Source: Desulfobacterales bacterium (GTDB lineage: Bacteria; Desulfobacterota; Desulfobacteria; Desulfobacterales; Desulfosarcinaceae). Taken from it: a stretch of 64,000 nucleotides of DNA. Position numbers and translations under genes: made by a program. The notes beneath the pieces are model-generated. The model ran no database searches, was not told the DNA's origin, and was given only the letters and a program-made list of their open reading frames with translations. The number at the start of each line of letters is the position of its first letter. Position 1 is the stretch's first letter. Positions 39,296-51,174 of this stretch are shown piece by piece. The stretch spans positions 1 to 64,000 of the forward strand of contig JACRDD010000034.1 in NCBI GenBank assembly GCA_016218685.1, in the 5' to 3' direction.

Positions 39296-39430
39296 CACTC
39301 ACGAAACATCGAGAATCTCCCCGCACTCGGCCCAGCCGAACACGCGGATATCCTTATTGCGGGTAGCAGCCGTTGACGAGTCCACTATTCACATTCGCCT
39401 GTTGTTTTCCGGCCTGAGCGAGTTCCGCAA

Positions 39431-39469
39431 GTTATGCAAATTGTCAAAGACTTTATCGGATTGCATAAC
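39431..39469. promoter_or_regulatory. Inverted repeat, candidate enhancer site (UAS) upstream of glnK
   Basis: GTTATGCAA (39431-39439) and its perfect complement TTGCATAAC (39461-39469), centres 30 bases apart. It lies about 200 bases upstream of the sigma-54 promoter, the usual distance for activator binding sites. It matches neither the NtrC nor the NifA consensus exactly. Confidence 0.4.
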
Positions 39470-39649
39470 TGCAGTGGCAAACTGCGTTCCTGTTGTGGCG
39501 CAATGGGGTTCGGGGGGAGCTCCGGTAGCTACGAAATTGTTCAAAAATGATATATAAACAACATATTTGTAGTCGAAGCTATACTTATTAAATTTCCTGC
39601 AAATATAAAATAAACAATATAAACAATGCTATAAAGCGTTGATAGCCGC

Positions 39650-39665
39650 TGGCACATCCCTTGCT
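39650..39665 (+). promoter_or_regulatory. Sigma-54 (-24/-12) promoter of glnK-amtB
   Basis: TGGCAC, ATCCC, TTGCT: an exact match to the sigma-54 consensus, with GG and GC separated by ten bases. The PII gene start is 58 bases downstream. Confidence 0.85.
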
Positions 39666-39692
39666 CATATACCCATCAGCACGATCGGCTGA

Positions 39693-40061
<369 letters not shown>

Positions 40062-40153
40062 ACCGAAGATCGAAGGACCTCGGGTTGGGCGGTGAAGCGA
40101 AGTTTTCTTCCACAAACGATTTTGTAGAAATAATAGCAAAAGGAGTAAAGACG

Positions 40154-41557
40154 ATGAAACCGATGAAGCTGATAGGCGCTGGATTACTACTGCTGGGCAG
40201 CGGCGTGGCCGCCGCATGGGCCGATGATCCCACACCCCTGAGCAACAAGGAGGCCATCGATCTGGTGCAGACCCACGCCAATTATGTCTGGACCCTGGTG
40301 GCGGCCTCTCTGGTGTTTTTCATGCAGGCCGGGTTCGCCCTGGTGGAGACCGGATTTACGCGGGCTAAAAATGCCATCAACATCATGATGAAAAACCTCA
40401 TGGATTTCTGTGTCGGCAGCATCGCCTTCTGGGCCGTGGGCTTCGGATTGATGTTCGGCGTGACCACCACCGGCTGGTTCGGCACCAATGGATTTTTTCT
40501 GAGCGACTGGACACCGGATGGCGACCCCTGGGTGCTGGCTTTCTGGATGTTCCAGGTGGTTTTCGCGGCTACGGCAGCCACTATCGTATCGGGCGCCATG
40601 GCCGAGCGCACCAAATTCGTTTCTTACTTGATCTACAGTGCCGTCATCAGCGCCGTGATCTATCCCATCTTCGGCAGTTGGGCCTGGGGCAGCCTATTTC
40701 ATGGCGCCGGATGGCTCGGCAAGTTGGGGTTCATCGATTTCGCCGGCTCCACGGTGGTCCATTCGGTGGGCGGCTGGGCCTCTTTGGCGGGCGCCATTGC
40801 CCTCGGACCGCGCATAGGAAAATACGGCAAGGATGGTTCCATCAAACCCATCATGGGTCACAGCATGACCCTGGCGGCCCTGGGCGTCTTCATTCTTTGG
40901 ATCGGCTGGTTCGGGTTCAACCCGGGGTCGACGTTGGTGGCCAACAAGAGCATCGCCATCATATTTGTGACCACCAACCTGGCCGCCTGCGCCGGTGCCT
41001 GCACGGCCCTGTTCACCTCGTGGCTCAAGTTCGGCAAGCCCGACATCGGCATGACCCTCAACGGCACCCTGGCCGGCCTGGTGGCCATCACGGCCGGGTG
41101 CGCCAATGTGAGCCCCGGCAGCGCCATCGTCATCGGCGGGATCGGTGGCGTGCTGGTGGTGTTCGCCGTTATTTTCATCGACCGCATCAAGATCGATGAC
41201 CCGGTGGGTGCCGTCTCGGTGCACATGGTCAATGGCGTCTGGGGCACGCTGGCGGCTGGTCTTTTCAATATGACCGGCACCAGCCTGCATATGGTGGGCG
41301 TGCAATTGCTGGGCATTTTTGCCTGCTTTGTGTGGACCTTTCCCCTGGCTTACGGATTGTTCAAGTTGCTCGACAAAACTGTCGGCTTGCGCGTTTCGCC
41401 TGAAGAAGAGCTGGAAGGCCTCGATCTGGCCGAACACGGCGGGGTGGCTTACCCCGATTTCGGTATCGCCAGCCATGGCGGCATCACCGGTGTGCCCAGT
41501 GAGCCTCCGGCTGCCAGAGGGGGCGTGGGCGCTCCCGTCGCGGTCGGGCAGGGATAG
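40154..41557 (+). CDS. amtB: Ammonium transporter (first copy)
   Basis: 467 residues from ATG 40154, preceded by AAAGGAG. A signal peptide (MKPMKLIGAGLL..., cut near AAAWA-DD) and eleven membrane helices. The twin channel histidines lie in STVVHSVGGWAS and SVHMVNGVWG, and the conserved Asp and Phe gate region surrounds VAASLVFFMQAGFALVETGF. The cytoplasmic tail (PEEELEGLDLAEHGGVAYPDF) is where PII binds. It conducts NH3 after deprotonation of NH4+. Second gene of the glnK-amtB pair. Confidence 0.93.
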   Translation: MKPMKLIGAGLLLLGSGVAAAWADDPTPLSNKEAIDLVQTHANYVWTLVAASLVFFMQAGFALVETGFTRAKNAINIMMKNLMDFCVGSIAFWAVGFGLMFGVTTTGWFGTNGFFLSDWTPDGDPWVLAFWMFQVVFAATAATIVSGAMAERTKFVSYLIYSAVISAVIYPIFGSWAWGSLFHGAGWLGKLGFIDFAGSTVVHSVGGWASLAGAIALGPRIGKYGKDGSIKPIMGHSMTLAALGVFILWIGWFGFNPGSTLVANKSIAIIFVTTNLAACAGACTALFTSWLKFGKPDIGMTLNGTLAGLVAITAGCANVSPGSAIVIGGIGGVLVVFAVIFIDRIKIDDPVGAVSVHMVNGVWGTLAAGLFNMTGTSLHMVGVQLLGIFACFVWTFPLAYGLFKLLDKTVGLRVSPEEELEGLDLAEHGGVAYPDFGIASHGGITGVPSEPPAARGGVGAPVAVGQG

Positions 41558-41580
41558 TCCTTGATAATGCCTTTGTTTAC

Positions 41581-41614
41581 GCGGCCGGACAGGTGTTTCG
41601 GCCTATCCGGCCGC
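41581..41614 (+). terminator. Hairpin after the first amtB
   Basis: GCGGCCGGA (41581-41589) pairs with TCCGGCCGC (41606-41614), extended by AGG/CCT inside. It lies 24 bases beyond amtB. There is no T-run after it on the plus strand, so it may work with Rho or act as an RNA-stabilising end. Confidence 0.5.
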
Positions 41615-41779
41615 ATCCAAAAAAATGCGAAAGATCCAAAAAAAGAACCGAGATTTACAAATATGTCTGTACTATCCCCAATAATTTTACAAAAATGTAG
41701 TTAGAATTCAGTTTTCTAATCATCCTGTATGTTATTTAAGGGCTTATAATTAATAATAAATATTGGTTTGGTCCAGTCG

Positions 41780-41795
41780 TGGCATATCTATTGCG
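41780..41795 (+). promoter_or_regulatory. Sigma-54 (-24/-12) promoter of glnD
   Basis: TGGCAT, ATCTA, TTGCG: GG and GC separated by ten bases, with one deviation from TGGCAC and one from TTGCW. It places the glnD start downstream of about 41807. Confidence 0.7.
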
Positions 41796-41883
41796 ATATA
41801 TCCAGCAACTCTTTGCTTCCGAATCGGCACCGTGGGTGGTGCCGGGCGATGAAGCCCAGGCTGATCAGGAGCGCGCGAGCCGC

Positions 41884-44508
41884 ATGATGCCATTGTCCAA
41901 TACCATGGAAAGTACACAACCCACCGAGACCTTCAAGGCCCGGCGCAAGCAGTTGTTGTCCATGGTGGATAACACCACGGCCCAGGAATTTCTCAGAACC
42001 CATGCGGCTGCCGTGGACGACTATTTTCTGTCCAGTTTCGCCCACAGCGCGGTCGGTCCGCGCATGGGCATCATGCGCAACCCCTACGCCATGATCGCCT
42101 TGGGCGGCTACGGACGGGCCGAACAGTGCGTCTACTCGGACATCGATCTGCTCTTTCTGTTCGAAGACAAAGTGCCGGCTGAAGCCGAAGCCCTGGTGCG
42201 CGAGATCGTTTATCCCCTCTGGGACCTGGGGCTGGAGGTGGGGCATGCCACGCGTTCCATCAAAGAGTGCATTCAACTGGCCCGCCAGGACCTGGAGGTG
42301 CTCACCGCTCTGTTGGATGGCCGTTTCGTGTGCGGCATGTCGCCCCTCTACCACCAGTTGATGGATCGGATGCGGGTTAAGCTGATCGGCGTCAAGCCGG
42401 CCCAGATCATTGCCCAATTGGTGGAGCGCAATGCCGAGCGCCACGCCCGTTTCGGCGACAGCGCCTATCTGCTGGAACCCAATCTAAAGGAAGGCCAGGG
42501 CGGCCTGCGCGATTACCACACCATGCTGTGGATTGCCCGCATTCAATCTGATATCAAGCAGGCCCGCGACCTGGAGTACTACGGCTACCTTTCCAGCCAT
42601 GAGTACGAGAAGCTGAGCCGTTCGCTGGATTTCGTCTGGACGGTGCGCAATCAATTGCATCTGCTCATGGGCCGCAAATGCGATCAATTGCACCTGGAGC
42701 ACCAGACGCGCCTGGCCGAGGCCATGAAGGTCAAGGGCTTCAACGGCCATCTGCCGGTGGAGCGGTTGCTGGGCGATCTGCACGGCCACATGGAGTTTAT
42801 CAAACAATGTTATGACGTTTTTGTTTATGAACTGGATCAGCGCAAGCGCCTCAAGCGCAAGAACAAGGCGCTGAAAACCACCGATGTGCAGGGGCTCAAG
42901 TTCAACCGCGGCATGCTCAACTTCGTTTCGCCCGAAGCGATTCTCAACGATCCTCTGCTGCTGGTGAAAATCTTCGCCGAAAGCGCGGTGCACAAGGCGC
43001 CATTGAGCGCCGAGGCGCGCCGCCTGGTCCGGGAGTTCTCCGATGTCGTTACCCAGAGCTGGTTCCGCGGCTCGCCGGAAGTGGCCGAGATCTTCGAACG
43101 GGTTCTCGCCAAGCCCGTGGGAGAGTTCAACGCCCTTTACGCCATGCTCGATACCGGCTTTCTGGTGCGCTACATTCCGGAGTTCAAAGGGCTAGTCAAC
43201 CGCATCCAATTCGACCAGTACCATCTCTATCCGGTGGCGCGCCACCTGCTGCTCACCGTGGGGCTGCTCAAACAGATCGGCACGGCCAAAAACGACGAGC
43301 CGGACACGCTGGCCCAGAAATTCTACACCGAGATCCGCAACAAGCGCGTGCTGTTGTGGGCCGCCTTGCTGCACGATATTGGCAAGGCTGAGCCGACTTC
43401 CGGCCACTCCGAACGCGGCGCGGTCATGGCTGCCGACATTTGCGCCCAAAAGGGATTGAGCGAGGCCGAGATCGAGGCGGTGGTCTTCCTGATCCGCGAC
43501 CATCTGCTGCTGTTCGAAACCGCCACGCGCCGGGATATCAATGAGGAGGAGACGGCTCTGAACGTTGCGCGGCGCGTGGTCAAGCCCGAGCGGCTCAAGA
43601 TGCTCTACCTGCTCAGCGTGGCCGATGCCATGGCCACGGGCCCCAAGGCCTGGAATGACTGGACCGGGTCGCTGATGCGTTCGCTCTTTTTAAAGACCCT
43701 CAACGTCATGGAAAAGGGCGAACTGGTCTCCAAACGGGCCATGCGCATCATGGAAGAGAAGCGCGAGCGTGTTCTCGAGGCGGCCAGCACGGCCGAAGAG
43801 CGCAAGGCCAACGCCGAATTGCTCAAGTTCATGTCGCCGCGCTATATGCTCCATACGCCTTCGCAGGAGATTCCCCAGCATGCGGTACTTTACCGCCAGC
43901 TCCAGGACAAATCCTTCGTCTGGCGCATCGACAAGTCGGCCGATGGCCAGACCCGCACCATCACCTTGTGCGCCAAGGACCGCCCCGGCTTGCTTTCCCG
44001 CGTGGCCGGCGTGCTGACGCTCAACAGCATCGATATTCTGGATGTGCGCATCTTCACGTGGCGCAACAATGTGGCCCTGGACATTTTCGAGGTCAAACCG
44101 CCGCCCGACGTGCTCTTCGAAGAGGAGCGCTGGCAGCGCGCTGCGCGCCATCTGGAGGCGGCCCTGGCCGACCAACTGGACCTGTCGGCCGAGTTGGCCG
44201 AAAAGCGGCTCGGGTTCCGCTCCATCCAAATGGTTTCCAAGGAGCGGCCCCAGACCGTGGCCATCGACAACGAAACATCGAGTTTCTTTACCATCATCGA
44301 AGTCATCGCTTGGGATTTCCCGGGGCTGCTCTACCGCATCACCGATGCGATTTTCCGCTGCCGTCTGGACATCTGGGTCGCCAAGATCGCCACCCAGGTG
44401 GATCAAGTGGTGGATGTTTTCTACGTGCGCAGCTTCGACGGAGAGAAAGTGGACGCCCCGGACGATGTGGATCGAATACGCAAGACCATCGCGGCGGTAT
44501 TGCAGTAG
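41884..44508 (+). CDS. glnD: PII uridylyltransferase / uridylyl-removing enzyme
   Basis: 874 residues from ATG 41884 (AGGAG 12 bases upstream; ATG 41887 and 41905 are alternatives). Nucleotidyltransferase motif LGGYGRAEQCVYSDIDLLFLF, then a helical region, an HD domain with ALLHDIGKAEPTSGHSERG, and two C-terminal ACT domains (LCAKDRPGLLSRVAGVL and AWDFPGLLYRITDAIF). GlnD adds UMP to Tyr51 of PII at low glutamine and removes it at high glutamine, sensed by the ACT domains. It sits between two PII/Amt pairs. A GTG at 41779 keeps the frame open but overlaps the sigma-54 promoter. Confidence 0.93.
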   Translation: MMPLSNTMESTQPTETFKARRKQLLSMVDNTTAQEFLRTHAAAVDDYFLSSFAHSAVGPRMGIMRNPYAMIALGGYGRAEQCVYSDIDLLFLFEDKVPAEAEALVREIVYPLWDLGLEVGHATRSIKECIQLARQDLEVLTALLDGRFVCGMSPLYHQLMDRMRVKLIGVKPAQIIAQLVERNAERHARFGDSAYLLEPNLKEGQGGLRDYHTMLWIARIQSDIKQARDLEYYGYLSSHEYEKLSRSLDFVWTVRNQLHLLMGRKCDQLHLEHQTRLAEAMKVKGFNGHLPVERLLGDLHGHMEFIKQCYDVFVYELDQRKRLKRKNKALKTTDVQGLKFNRGMLNFVSPEAILNDPLLLVKIFAESAVHKAPLSAEARRLVREFSDVVTQSWFRGSPEVAEIFERVLAKPVGEFNALYAMLDTGFLVRYIPEFKGLVNRIQFDQYHLYPVARHLLLTVGLLKQIGTAKNDEPDTLAQKFYTEIRNKRVLLWAALLHDIGKAEPTSGHSERGAVMAADICAQKGLSEAEIEAVVFLIRDHLLLFETATRRDINEEETALNVARRVVKPERLKMLYLLSVADAMATGPKAWNDWTGSLMRSLFLKTLNVMEKGELVSKRAMRIMEEKRERVLEAASTAEERKANAELLKFMSPRYMLHTPSQEIPQHAVLYRQLQDKSFVWRIDKSADGQTRTITLCAKDRPGLLSRVAGVLTLNSIDILDVRIFTWRNNVALDIFEVKPPPDVLFEEERWQRAARHLEAALADQLDLSAELAEKRLGFRSIQMVSKERPQTVAIDNETSSFFTIIEVIAWDFPGLLYRITDAIFRCRLDIWVAKIATQVDQVVDVFYVRSFDGEKVDAPDDVDRIRKTIAAVLQ

Positions 44509-44559
44509 GTCTGTAATCGGCTGCCCGGTTGATAAAATGATTGAAGGAGGAAAAAGCCA

Positions 44560-46238
<1,679 letters not shown>

Positions 46239-46386
46239 CCAAGATTTGCGCTTCCGCAAGATCTGGCGCCAAACGCAGCCTGGGATCGACGGAAGCGGAA
46301 CGAGTTCTCGAGAGCTGAAGCACCGCGAAACAGTCTCGAAGTGCCTCATATAAACACTAAATCGGAAATGGTGAAAAGGAGAAGAT

Positions 46387-47799
46387 ATGACACCCAAAGA
46401 TGTACTTAAGCTGGTCAAAGACAAAAACGTCAAGATGATCGATCTGCGCTTCATGGATTTTCCGGGGCTGTGGCAGCACCTGACCGTGCCAGCGTCCGAA
46501 ATGGATGAAGGCAATTTTGAGGACGGCTACGGCTTCGACGGGTCGAGCATCCGCGGCTGGCAGCCGATCCACGCCAGCGACATGTTGCTGATTCCCGACC
46601 CGGCCAGCGCCAAGATCGATCCGTTCTTCAAGGAGACGACCCTGGTGCTGATCTGCGACATCGTCGATCCGGTGACCCGTCAGCCTTACAGCCGCGATCC
46701 ACGCTTCATCGCCAAGAAAGCCGAAGCTTATCTCAAGAGCAGCGGCATCGGCGACGTGGCCTACATCGGTCCGGAAGCCGAATTCTTCATCTTCGACGAC
46801 ATCCGCTTCGAGTCCAAGTCCAACAAGGCCTTTTACAGCATCGACTCCATTGAAGGCGCCTGGAACACCGGCCGCGACGAAGGCCCCAACCTGGGTTACA
46901 AGCCGCGTCACAAGGAAGGCTATTTTCCCGTGCCGCCCATGGACAAATTCCAGGACATGCGCACCGAAATGGTGCTGGTGCTCCAGGCCCTGGGCATCGA
47001 GATCGAAGCCCAGCACCATGAAGTGGCCACCGCCGGTCAGTGCGAAATCGACATGCGCTTCAAGCCCCTGGTGCAGATGGCCGACCAGTTGATGTGGTTC
47101 AAATACGTGCTCAAGAACGTGGCCTACCGCCACAACCACACCGTGACCTTCATGCCCAAGCCGCTTTTCGAGGACAACGGCAGCGGCATGCACACCCACA
47201 TGAGTATCTGGAAGGGCGGCAAGCCCCTGTTTGCCGGCGACAAGTATGCCGGATTGAGCCAGATGGGCCTGCATGCCATCGGCGGCATCTTGAAGCACGC
47301 CCGCTCCATCTGCGCCTTCTCCAATCCCACCACCAACTCCTACAAACGGTTGGTGCCCGGGTTCGAAGCGCCGGTGAACCTGGCCTACTCCAGCCGCAAC
47401 CGCAGCGCCGCCATCCGCATTCCCATGTATTCGGCCTCGCCCAAGGCCAAACGCATCGAGTTCCGCACACCCGACCCATCCTGCAACGGCTATCTTTCGT
47501 TTGCGGCCTGCCTGATGGCCGCCCTGGACGGCATCGAGAACAAGATCGATCCGGGCGATCCGCTGGACAAGGACATCTACGGCCTGCCGCCCGAGGAGCT
47601 GGCCCTGATTCCCTCGGCCCCGGGATCTCTGGACGAAGCCCTCAAGGCCATGACCGAAGACAGTGAGTTCCTGCGCAAGGGCGACGTCTTCACCCAGGAC
47701 GCCATCGACATGTGGATCAGCTACAAGACCAAGCACGAAGTCAACCCGGTCAAGTTGCGGCCGCATCCCCACGAGTTCGCCCTCTACTTCGACATTTAG
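46387..47799 (+). CDS. glnA: Glutamine synthetase type I
   Basis: 470 residues, the normal length of GSI-beta. Catalytic signatures: [16 protein letters not shown], metal ligands in [12 protein letters not shown] site [18 protein letters not shown], and [20 protein letters not shown]. The adenylylation Tyr is about Tyr398 in [12 protein letters not shown], so GlnE regulation is possible. It makes glutamine from glutamate, ammonia and ATP as a dodecamer. AAAAGGAGAAG precedes ATG 46387. No sigma-54 promoter was found in the 148-base upstream gap, so it may be read from the glnD-amt-glnB transcript. Confidence 0.97.
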   Translation: MTPKDVLKLVKDKNVKMIDLRFMDFPGLWQHLTVPASEMDEGNFEDGYGFDGSSIRGWQPIHASDMLLIPDPASAKIDPFFKETTLVLICDIVDPVTRQPYSRDPRFIAKKAEAYLKSSGIGDVAYIGPEAEFFIFDDIRFESKSNKAFYSIDSIEGAWNTGRDEGPNLGYKPRHKEGYFPVPPMDKFQDMRTEMVLVLQALGIEIEAQHHEVATAGQCEIDMRFKPLVQMADQLMWFKYVLKNVAYRHNHTVTFMPKPLFEDNGSGMHTHMSIWKGGKPLFAGDKYAGLSQMGLHAIGGILKHARSICAFSNPTTNSYKRLVPGFEAPVNLAYSSRNRSAAIRIPMYSASPKAKRIEFRTPDPSCNGYLSFAACLMAALDGIENKIDPGDPLDKDIYGLPPEELALIPSAPGSLDEALKAMTEDSEFLRKGDVFTQDAIDMWISYKTKHEVNPVKLRPHPHEFALYFDI

Positions 47800-47825
47800 T
47801 CCCAAGCAGGGTCAACCAAAACCAT

Positions 47826-47862
47826 ATCGGCCGGATTGGGCAACTTGCCTGATCCGGCCGAT
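47826..47862 (+). terminator. Hairpin after glnA
   Basis: ATCGGCCGGAT (47826-47836) pairs perfectly with ATCCGGCCGAT (47852-47862); an inner GGCAA/TTGCC can extend the fold. It lies 27 bases after glnA. It probably ends or attenuates the transcript before asnB. Confidence 0.65.
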
Positions 47863-47992
47863 GTGTTTACCGTCTTGCCAACGGCCCATAAACGTGTAAC
47901 TTATTACGCATTCGAGCAAGACATTCACAGACGGTTGGGAGCCTTTTTAACCTTCCGCCTTGGGTCGTTAGCCAAAATACAGGAGTCCATCC

Positions 47993-49984
47993 ATGTGCGG
48001 CATCGCCGGAATCGTCAACTTCAAAGCCCAAGAGAACCAGGAGCTGATCCTGAACCGCATGTTGCGGGCCATGAGCCACCGCGGCCCCGACGCCACCGGC
48101 CTTTACCTGAGCGATGCGTGCGGCCTGGGCCATGCCCGTTTGAGCATCATCGATCTGTCCGGCGGCTATCAACCCATGTACAACGAGACGCGCGATGTCT
48201 GGATCATCTTCAACGGTGAAGTCTTCAACTACCCCGAGCTGCGCCAAGGATTGATCCAGCGCGGCCACCGTTTTTACTCCCAGAGCGACACCGAAGTGAT
48301 CGTGCACCTCTACGAGGAGCACGGACCCGAAGTCTTTCAACATCTCAACGGCCAGTTCGCCATCGCCATCTGGGATGCGCCCAAGCGCCGCCTGCTACTG
48401 GGCCGCGATCGCGTAGGCATCCGGCCGCTCTTCTATCGTTTGGATAACGGCCGGCTGCTCTTCGCTTCGGAGATCAAGGCGCTCTTCACCGATGGGCGCA
48501 TCCCCCGGCGGCTCAACACCCAGACCTTGTCGGATGTCTTCACCTGCTGGACTCCCGTGGACCCGCTCACCGCCTTCGACGGCATCTATCAACTGCCGCC
48601 GGGTCACGTGGCGATCTTCGAGGCCAACGGCCTGAAGATCCAGCGCTTCTGGCAACTGACCTTCCATGAAGAGGCGCCCGATGCGCGCTCTTTGGAGGAG
48701 TGGGAGGAGCAGATGAGTGCCCTGCTGCTGGACGCCTCGCGCATCCGGCTGCGTGCCGACGTGCCCGTGGGCGCCTATCTGAGCGGCGGCATCGACTCCA
48801 CCTACCTGAGCACCCTGGTGCGCAACAATTTTAATAACCGCCTCAACACCTTCTCGGTGCAGTTCAGCGACAAGCGTTTCGACGAAACTCACTTTCAGCA
48901 GGCTGCCCTGCAGGCCATCCAGACGCAGCACCGCGCCATCCAGTGCACCTACGACGATATCGGCCGGATCTTTCCCCAGGTGGTGTGGCATGCCGAACTG
49001 CCCATGATCCGCACCGCGCCGGCGCCCCTGATGATGCTTTCCGGCCTCGTTCGCCGGAGCGATTTTAAAGTCGTGCTCACCGGCGAGGGGGCCGACGAAA
49101 TCTTCGCCGGCTACGATATCTTCAAGGAGGCCATGATCCGGCGCTTTTGGGCGCGCCATCCCGAATCGAACCTGCGGCCCTTGCTGCTCAAAAAGCTTTA
49201 TCCCGACATCTTCGAACAGGCCGACGGCCGGCCCAACGCCTTTTTGATGGGCTTCTTCAAGAAGAATCTGGAACAGGTGGATTCGCCGGTTTACTCCCAC
49301 ATGGTGCGCTGGCTCAACACCAGCCAGCTTAAAGGCTTCTTCTCCGCCGACCTGCGCGCCGAGGCCGGCAACCTGGACGCTTTCACACAGCGCATCGTGG
49401 ACCAACTGCCGGCCGCCTTCCACCAGTGGTCGCCCCTTTCCAAGGCCCAGTACCTGGAGAACACGCTGTTTCTCTCCAACTACCTGCTCTCCACCCAGGG
49501 AGACCGCATGGCCATGGCCAACTCCATCGAAGGCCGTTACCCCTTCCTCGACTACCGCGTGGTGGAGATGGCCGCGCGCCTGCCAGCCAAGCTGCGCCTC
49601 AACGGCCTCACCGAAAAGTACTTGCTCAAGCGCATGGCCCGCGGCCAGGTGCCGGCCTCGGTCATCGACCGGCCCAAGCAACCCTACCGGGCACCCATCA
49701 GCCGCTGCTTCATGGGCGCCAATCCCCCGGCCTACGTCGCCGAACTGCTCTCGGACACCGGCCTGAAACGCTCCGGCTACTTCGACCCGGCCAAGGTCCA
49801 GCGCCTGGTGACCAAGTGTCAACAGCAGGAAGGCCGCCTGGTGAGCGAGCGGGAGAACATGGCCCTGGTGGCCATCCTCTCCACCCAACTGCTCGACCGG
49901 CAGTTCATCCGCGAATTTCCCAGCTTCAGCGACGAACCTTTGAATCACACGGTGGTGGAGCGGCAGGCGGGCGATAGTCTATGA
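47993..49984 (+). CDS. asnB: Asparagine synthase (glutamine-hydrolysing)
   Basis: 663 residues. Starts MCGIAGIVNFKAQ with nucleophile Cys2, followed by SHRGPDATG and the class II amidotransferase domain (1-about 210). The synthetase domain has the ATP PP-loop GAYLSGGIDSTYLS and TGEGADEIFAGYD. CAGGAG is 8 bases before ATG 47993. It makes asparagine from aspartate and glutamine, or a related amide in another pathway; with 663 residues it is a little longer than typical AsnB. It lies about 190 bases after glnA beyond a hairpin. A remnant of a second copy's 3' end is at 51210-51317. Confidence 0.92.
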   Translation: MCGIAGIVNFKAQENQELILNRMLRAMSHRGPDATGLYLSDACGLGHARLSIIDLSGGYQPMYNETRDVWIIFNGEVFNYPELRQGLIQRGHRFYSQSDTEVIVHLYEEHGPEVFQHLNGQFAIAIWDAPKRRLLLGRDRVGIRPLFYRLDNGRLLFASEIKALFTDGRIPRRLNTQTLSDVFTCWTPVDPLTAFDGIYQLPPGHVAIFEANGLKIQRFWQLTFHEEAPDARSLEEWEEQMSALLLDASRIRLRADVPVGAYLSGGIDSTYLSTLVRNNFNNRLNTFSVQFSDKRFDETHFQQAALQAIQTQHRAIQCTYDDIGRIFPQVVWHAELPMIRTAPAPLMMLSGLVRRSDFKVVLTGEGADEIFAGYDIFKEAMIRRFWARHPESNLRPLLLKKLYPDIFEQADGRPNAFLMGFFKKNLEQVDSPVYSHMVRWLNTSQLKGFFSADLRAEAGNLDAFTQRIVDQLPAAFHQWSPLSKAQYLENTLFLSNYLLSTQGDRMAMANSIEGRYPFLDYRVVEMAARLPAKLRLNGLTEKYLLKRMARGQVPASVIDRPKQPYRAPISRCFMGANPPAYVAELLSDTGLKRSGYFDPAKVQRLVTKCQQQEGRLVSERENMALVAILSTQLLDRQFIREFPSFSDEPLNHTVVERQAGDSL

Positions 49985-50195
49985 TGGCCCCGCACTGTTC
50001 GCAGCGATATCGAACTTCTTCCAGGCTCTCCAAGACTTCGAAGTCATCATGGCGCGCGCCGCTGGTTTCGAGGCATTCAGGGCAGTAGTCGCCGCCGAGT
50101 TCCTCGGCGGTCAGCGTCAAATGGCAGCGTCGGCAGCGCAGCCGTTTGCGGTTTTGGGGCAGCAACACAAGCTGGGTATGGCGGCATTCGGTCAT
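49926..50195 (-). CDS. Small double zinc-ribbon protein
   Basis: 89 residues with four CxxC pairs: LRCRRCHL, YCPECLE, YRCEQCG plus a leading Cys-His in ECRHTQ. Two zinc ribbons are likely, giving a nucleic-acid or protein-binding role. Unnamed but conserved-looking in this bacterial group. Its 3' end overlaps the 3' end of asnB by 59 bases on the opposite strand. It lies just downstream of the radical SAM gene on the minus strand (15-base gap), so they are probably one operon. Confidence 0.75.
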   Translation of the reverse strand: MTECRHTQLVLLPQNRKRLRCRRCHLTLTAEELGGDYCPECLETSGARHDDFEVLESLEEVRYRCEQCGAIIDYRPPAAPPPCDSKVRR

Positions 50196-50210
50196 GGTAA
50201 ATGCGTTACT

Positions 50211-51089
50211 CTATAGCCCGCGTTGGCTGTCGCTGCGCAGCAGGCGAGGGTCCCTGCTCTGAATCGCTTCATCCAGCAGGGCGAGCATCCCGGCCTTATC
50301 CCGCTGCAGCGTGCCGTTGACCGGCAGGTAATTGGAGGCGTGCACGCCCACGAATTTCAACGGGTCGAGCGTTAGGCCGTCGAGCAGCGTGCGCATTTCG
50401 GCCAGGGTCTCGAACGCGTCGAGCAGTTCGAATTCGCCGGACTGGACCTGCTGGAACAGCGGCGTGCGCGGCACCGGCGTCACGGTCATGGCCGCCAGGT
50501 AGCGCGGGGCCATGGCATTGATCATGTCGGCCGTGGCCTGGGCATGCACCTGGGAGCCTTCACCCCGGCCGGCCAACCCCAGCAACACCATGGCCGAGAG
50601 GTTGAAATCCGCGGCCACCAGATTCCGGCCTGCCAGCAGCATTTGCGGCGCGCCGACGCCTTTTCGGACTTGGCCCAGGAGGCGGTTGTCGCCCGTCTCC
50701 ACCCCGAGGTACGCCTTGGTCAGCCCCGCGGCGCGCAGGGCCCTGAGTTCCTCCATGCTTTTGCCCAAGGTGCTCTGGGGACCGACATAGGTCCCGACGT
50801 GACGCAGGGAGGCAAAGGCGGTATAGAGCTCCTTGAGGATGTCCAGCAGCATGTCGGTGGGCATGGCAATGGCGTCGCCGTCGCATAGAAACACTTTGCG
50901 CGCATCGCCTAAATGCTGCCGCGCCATCCGGATGTCTTCTTTGATCTCCTGCAACGGCCGGATGCGAAAGGGCTTGTCCTTGTAAGTACCGCAAAAGGTG
51001 CATTGGTTGTGGGAACACCCCAGGGTACATTGCAGCAGGTAACTGTCGGCTTCGCTGAAGGGTCGGATGATGGTGCCTTGGTAACGCAT
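50211..51089 (-). CDS. Radical SAM protein (unknown substrate)
   Basis: 292 residues. The cluster motif is LGCSHNQCTFCGTYKDKPF, with Cys spacing CxxxxCxxC as in B12-less radical SAM proteins of the coproporphyrinogen/elp3-like style. FLCDGDAIAMPTDML and YLGVETGDNRLL follow the SAM barrel. No extra C-terminal cluster cysteines are seen. It lies upstream of the zinc-ribbon gene and may modify a partner protein or tRNA; this is inference. Confidence 0.82.
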   Translation of the reverse strand: MRYQGTIIRPFSEADSYLLQCTLGCSHNQCTFCGTYKDKPFRIRPLQEIKEDIRMARQHLGDARKVFLCDGDAIAMPTDMLLDILKELYTAFASLRHVGTYVGPQSTLGKSMEELRALRAAGLTKAYLGVETGDNRLLGQVRKGVGAPQMLLAGRNLVAADFNLSAMVLLGLAGRGEGSQVHAQATADMINAMAPRYLAAMTVTPVPRTPLFQQVQSGEFELLDAFETLAEMRTLLDGLTLDPLKFVGVHASNYLPVNGTLQRDKAGMLALLDEAIQSRDPRLLRSDSQRGL

Positions 51090-51174
51090 ACCTGATTAAC
51101 TCCGGATGAAAACGTCGTTTGTGTAATATAACACATCATCAAGCGCGATAGAAGCGCTACTCACGCGGCTTCTC

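Larger units (their letters stand above)
41558..41883. other. Regulatory region between amtB and glnD
   Basis: Holds the amtB hairpin, an AT-rich stretch (about 41640-41770) that could bend or bind IHF, and a sigma-54 promoter at 41780-41795. The glnD frame stays open back to 41779 but that part is promoter and leader, not protein. Confidence 0.55.

Noticed and set aside
46239-46386. Sigma-54 promoter directly ahead of glnA
   Set aside because: A TGGCGC...GCAGC string has GG and GC separated by eleven instead of ten bases and poor flanks.
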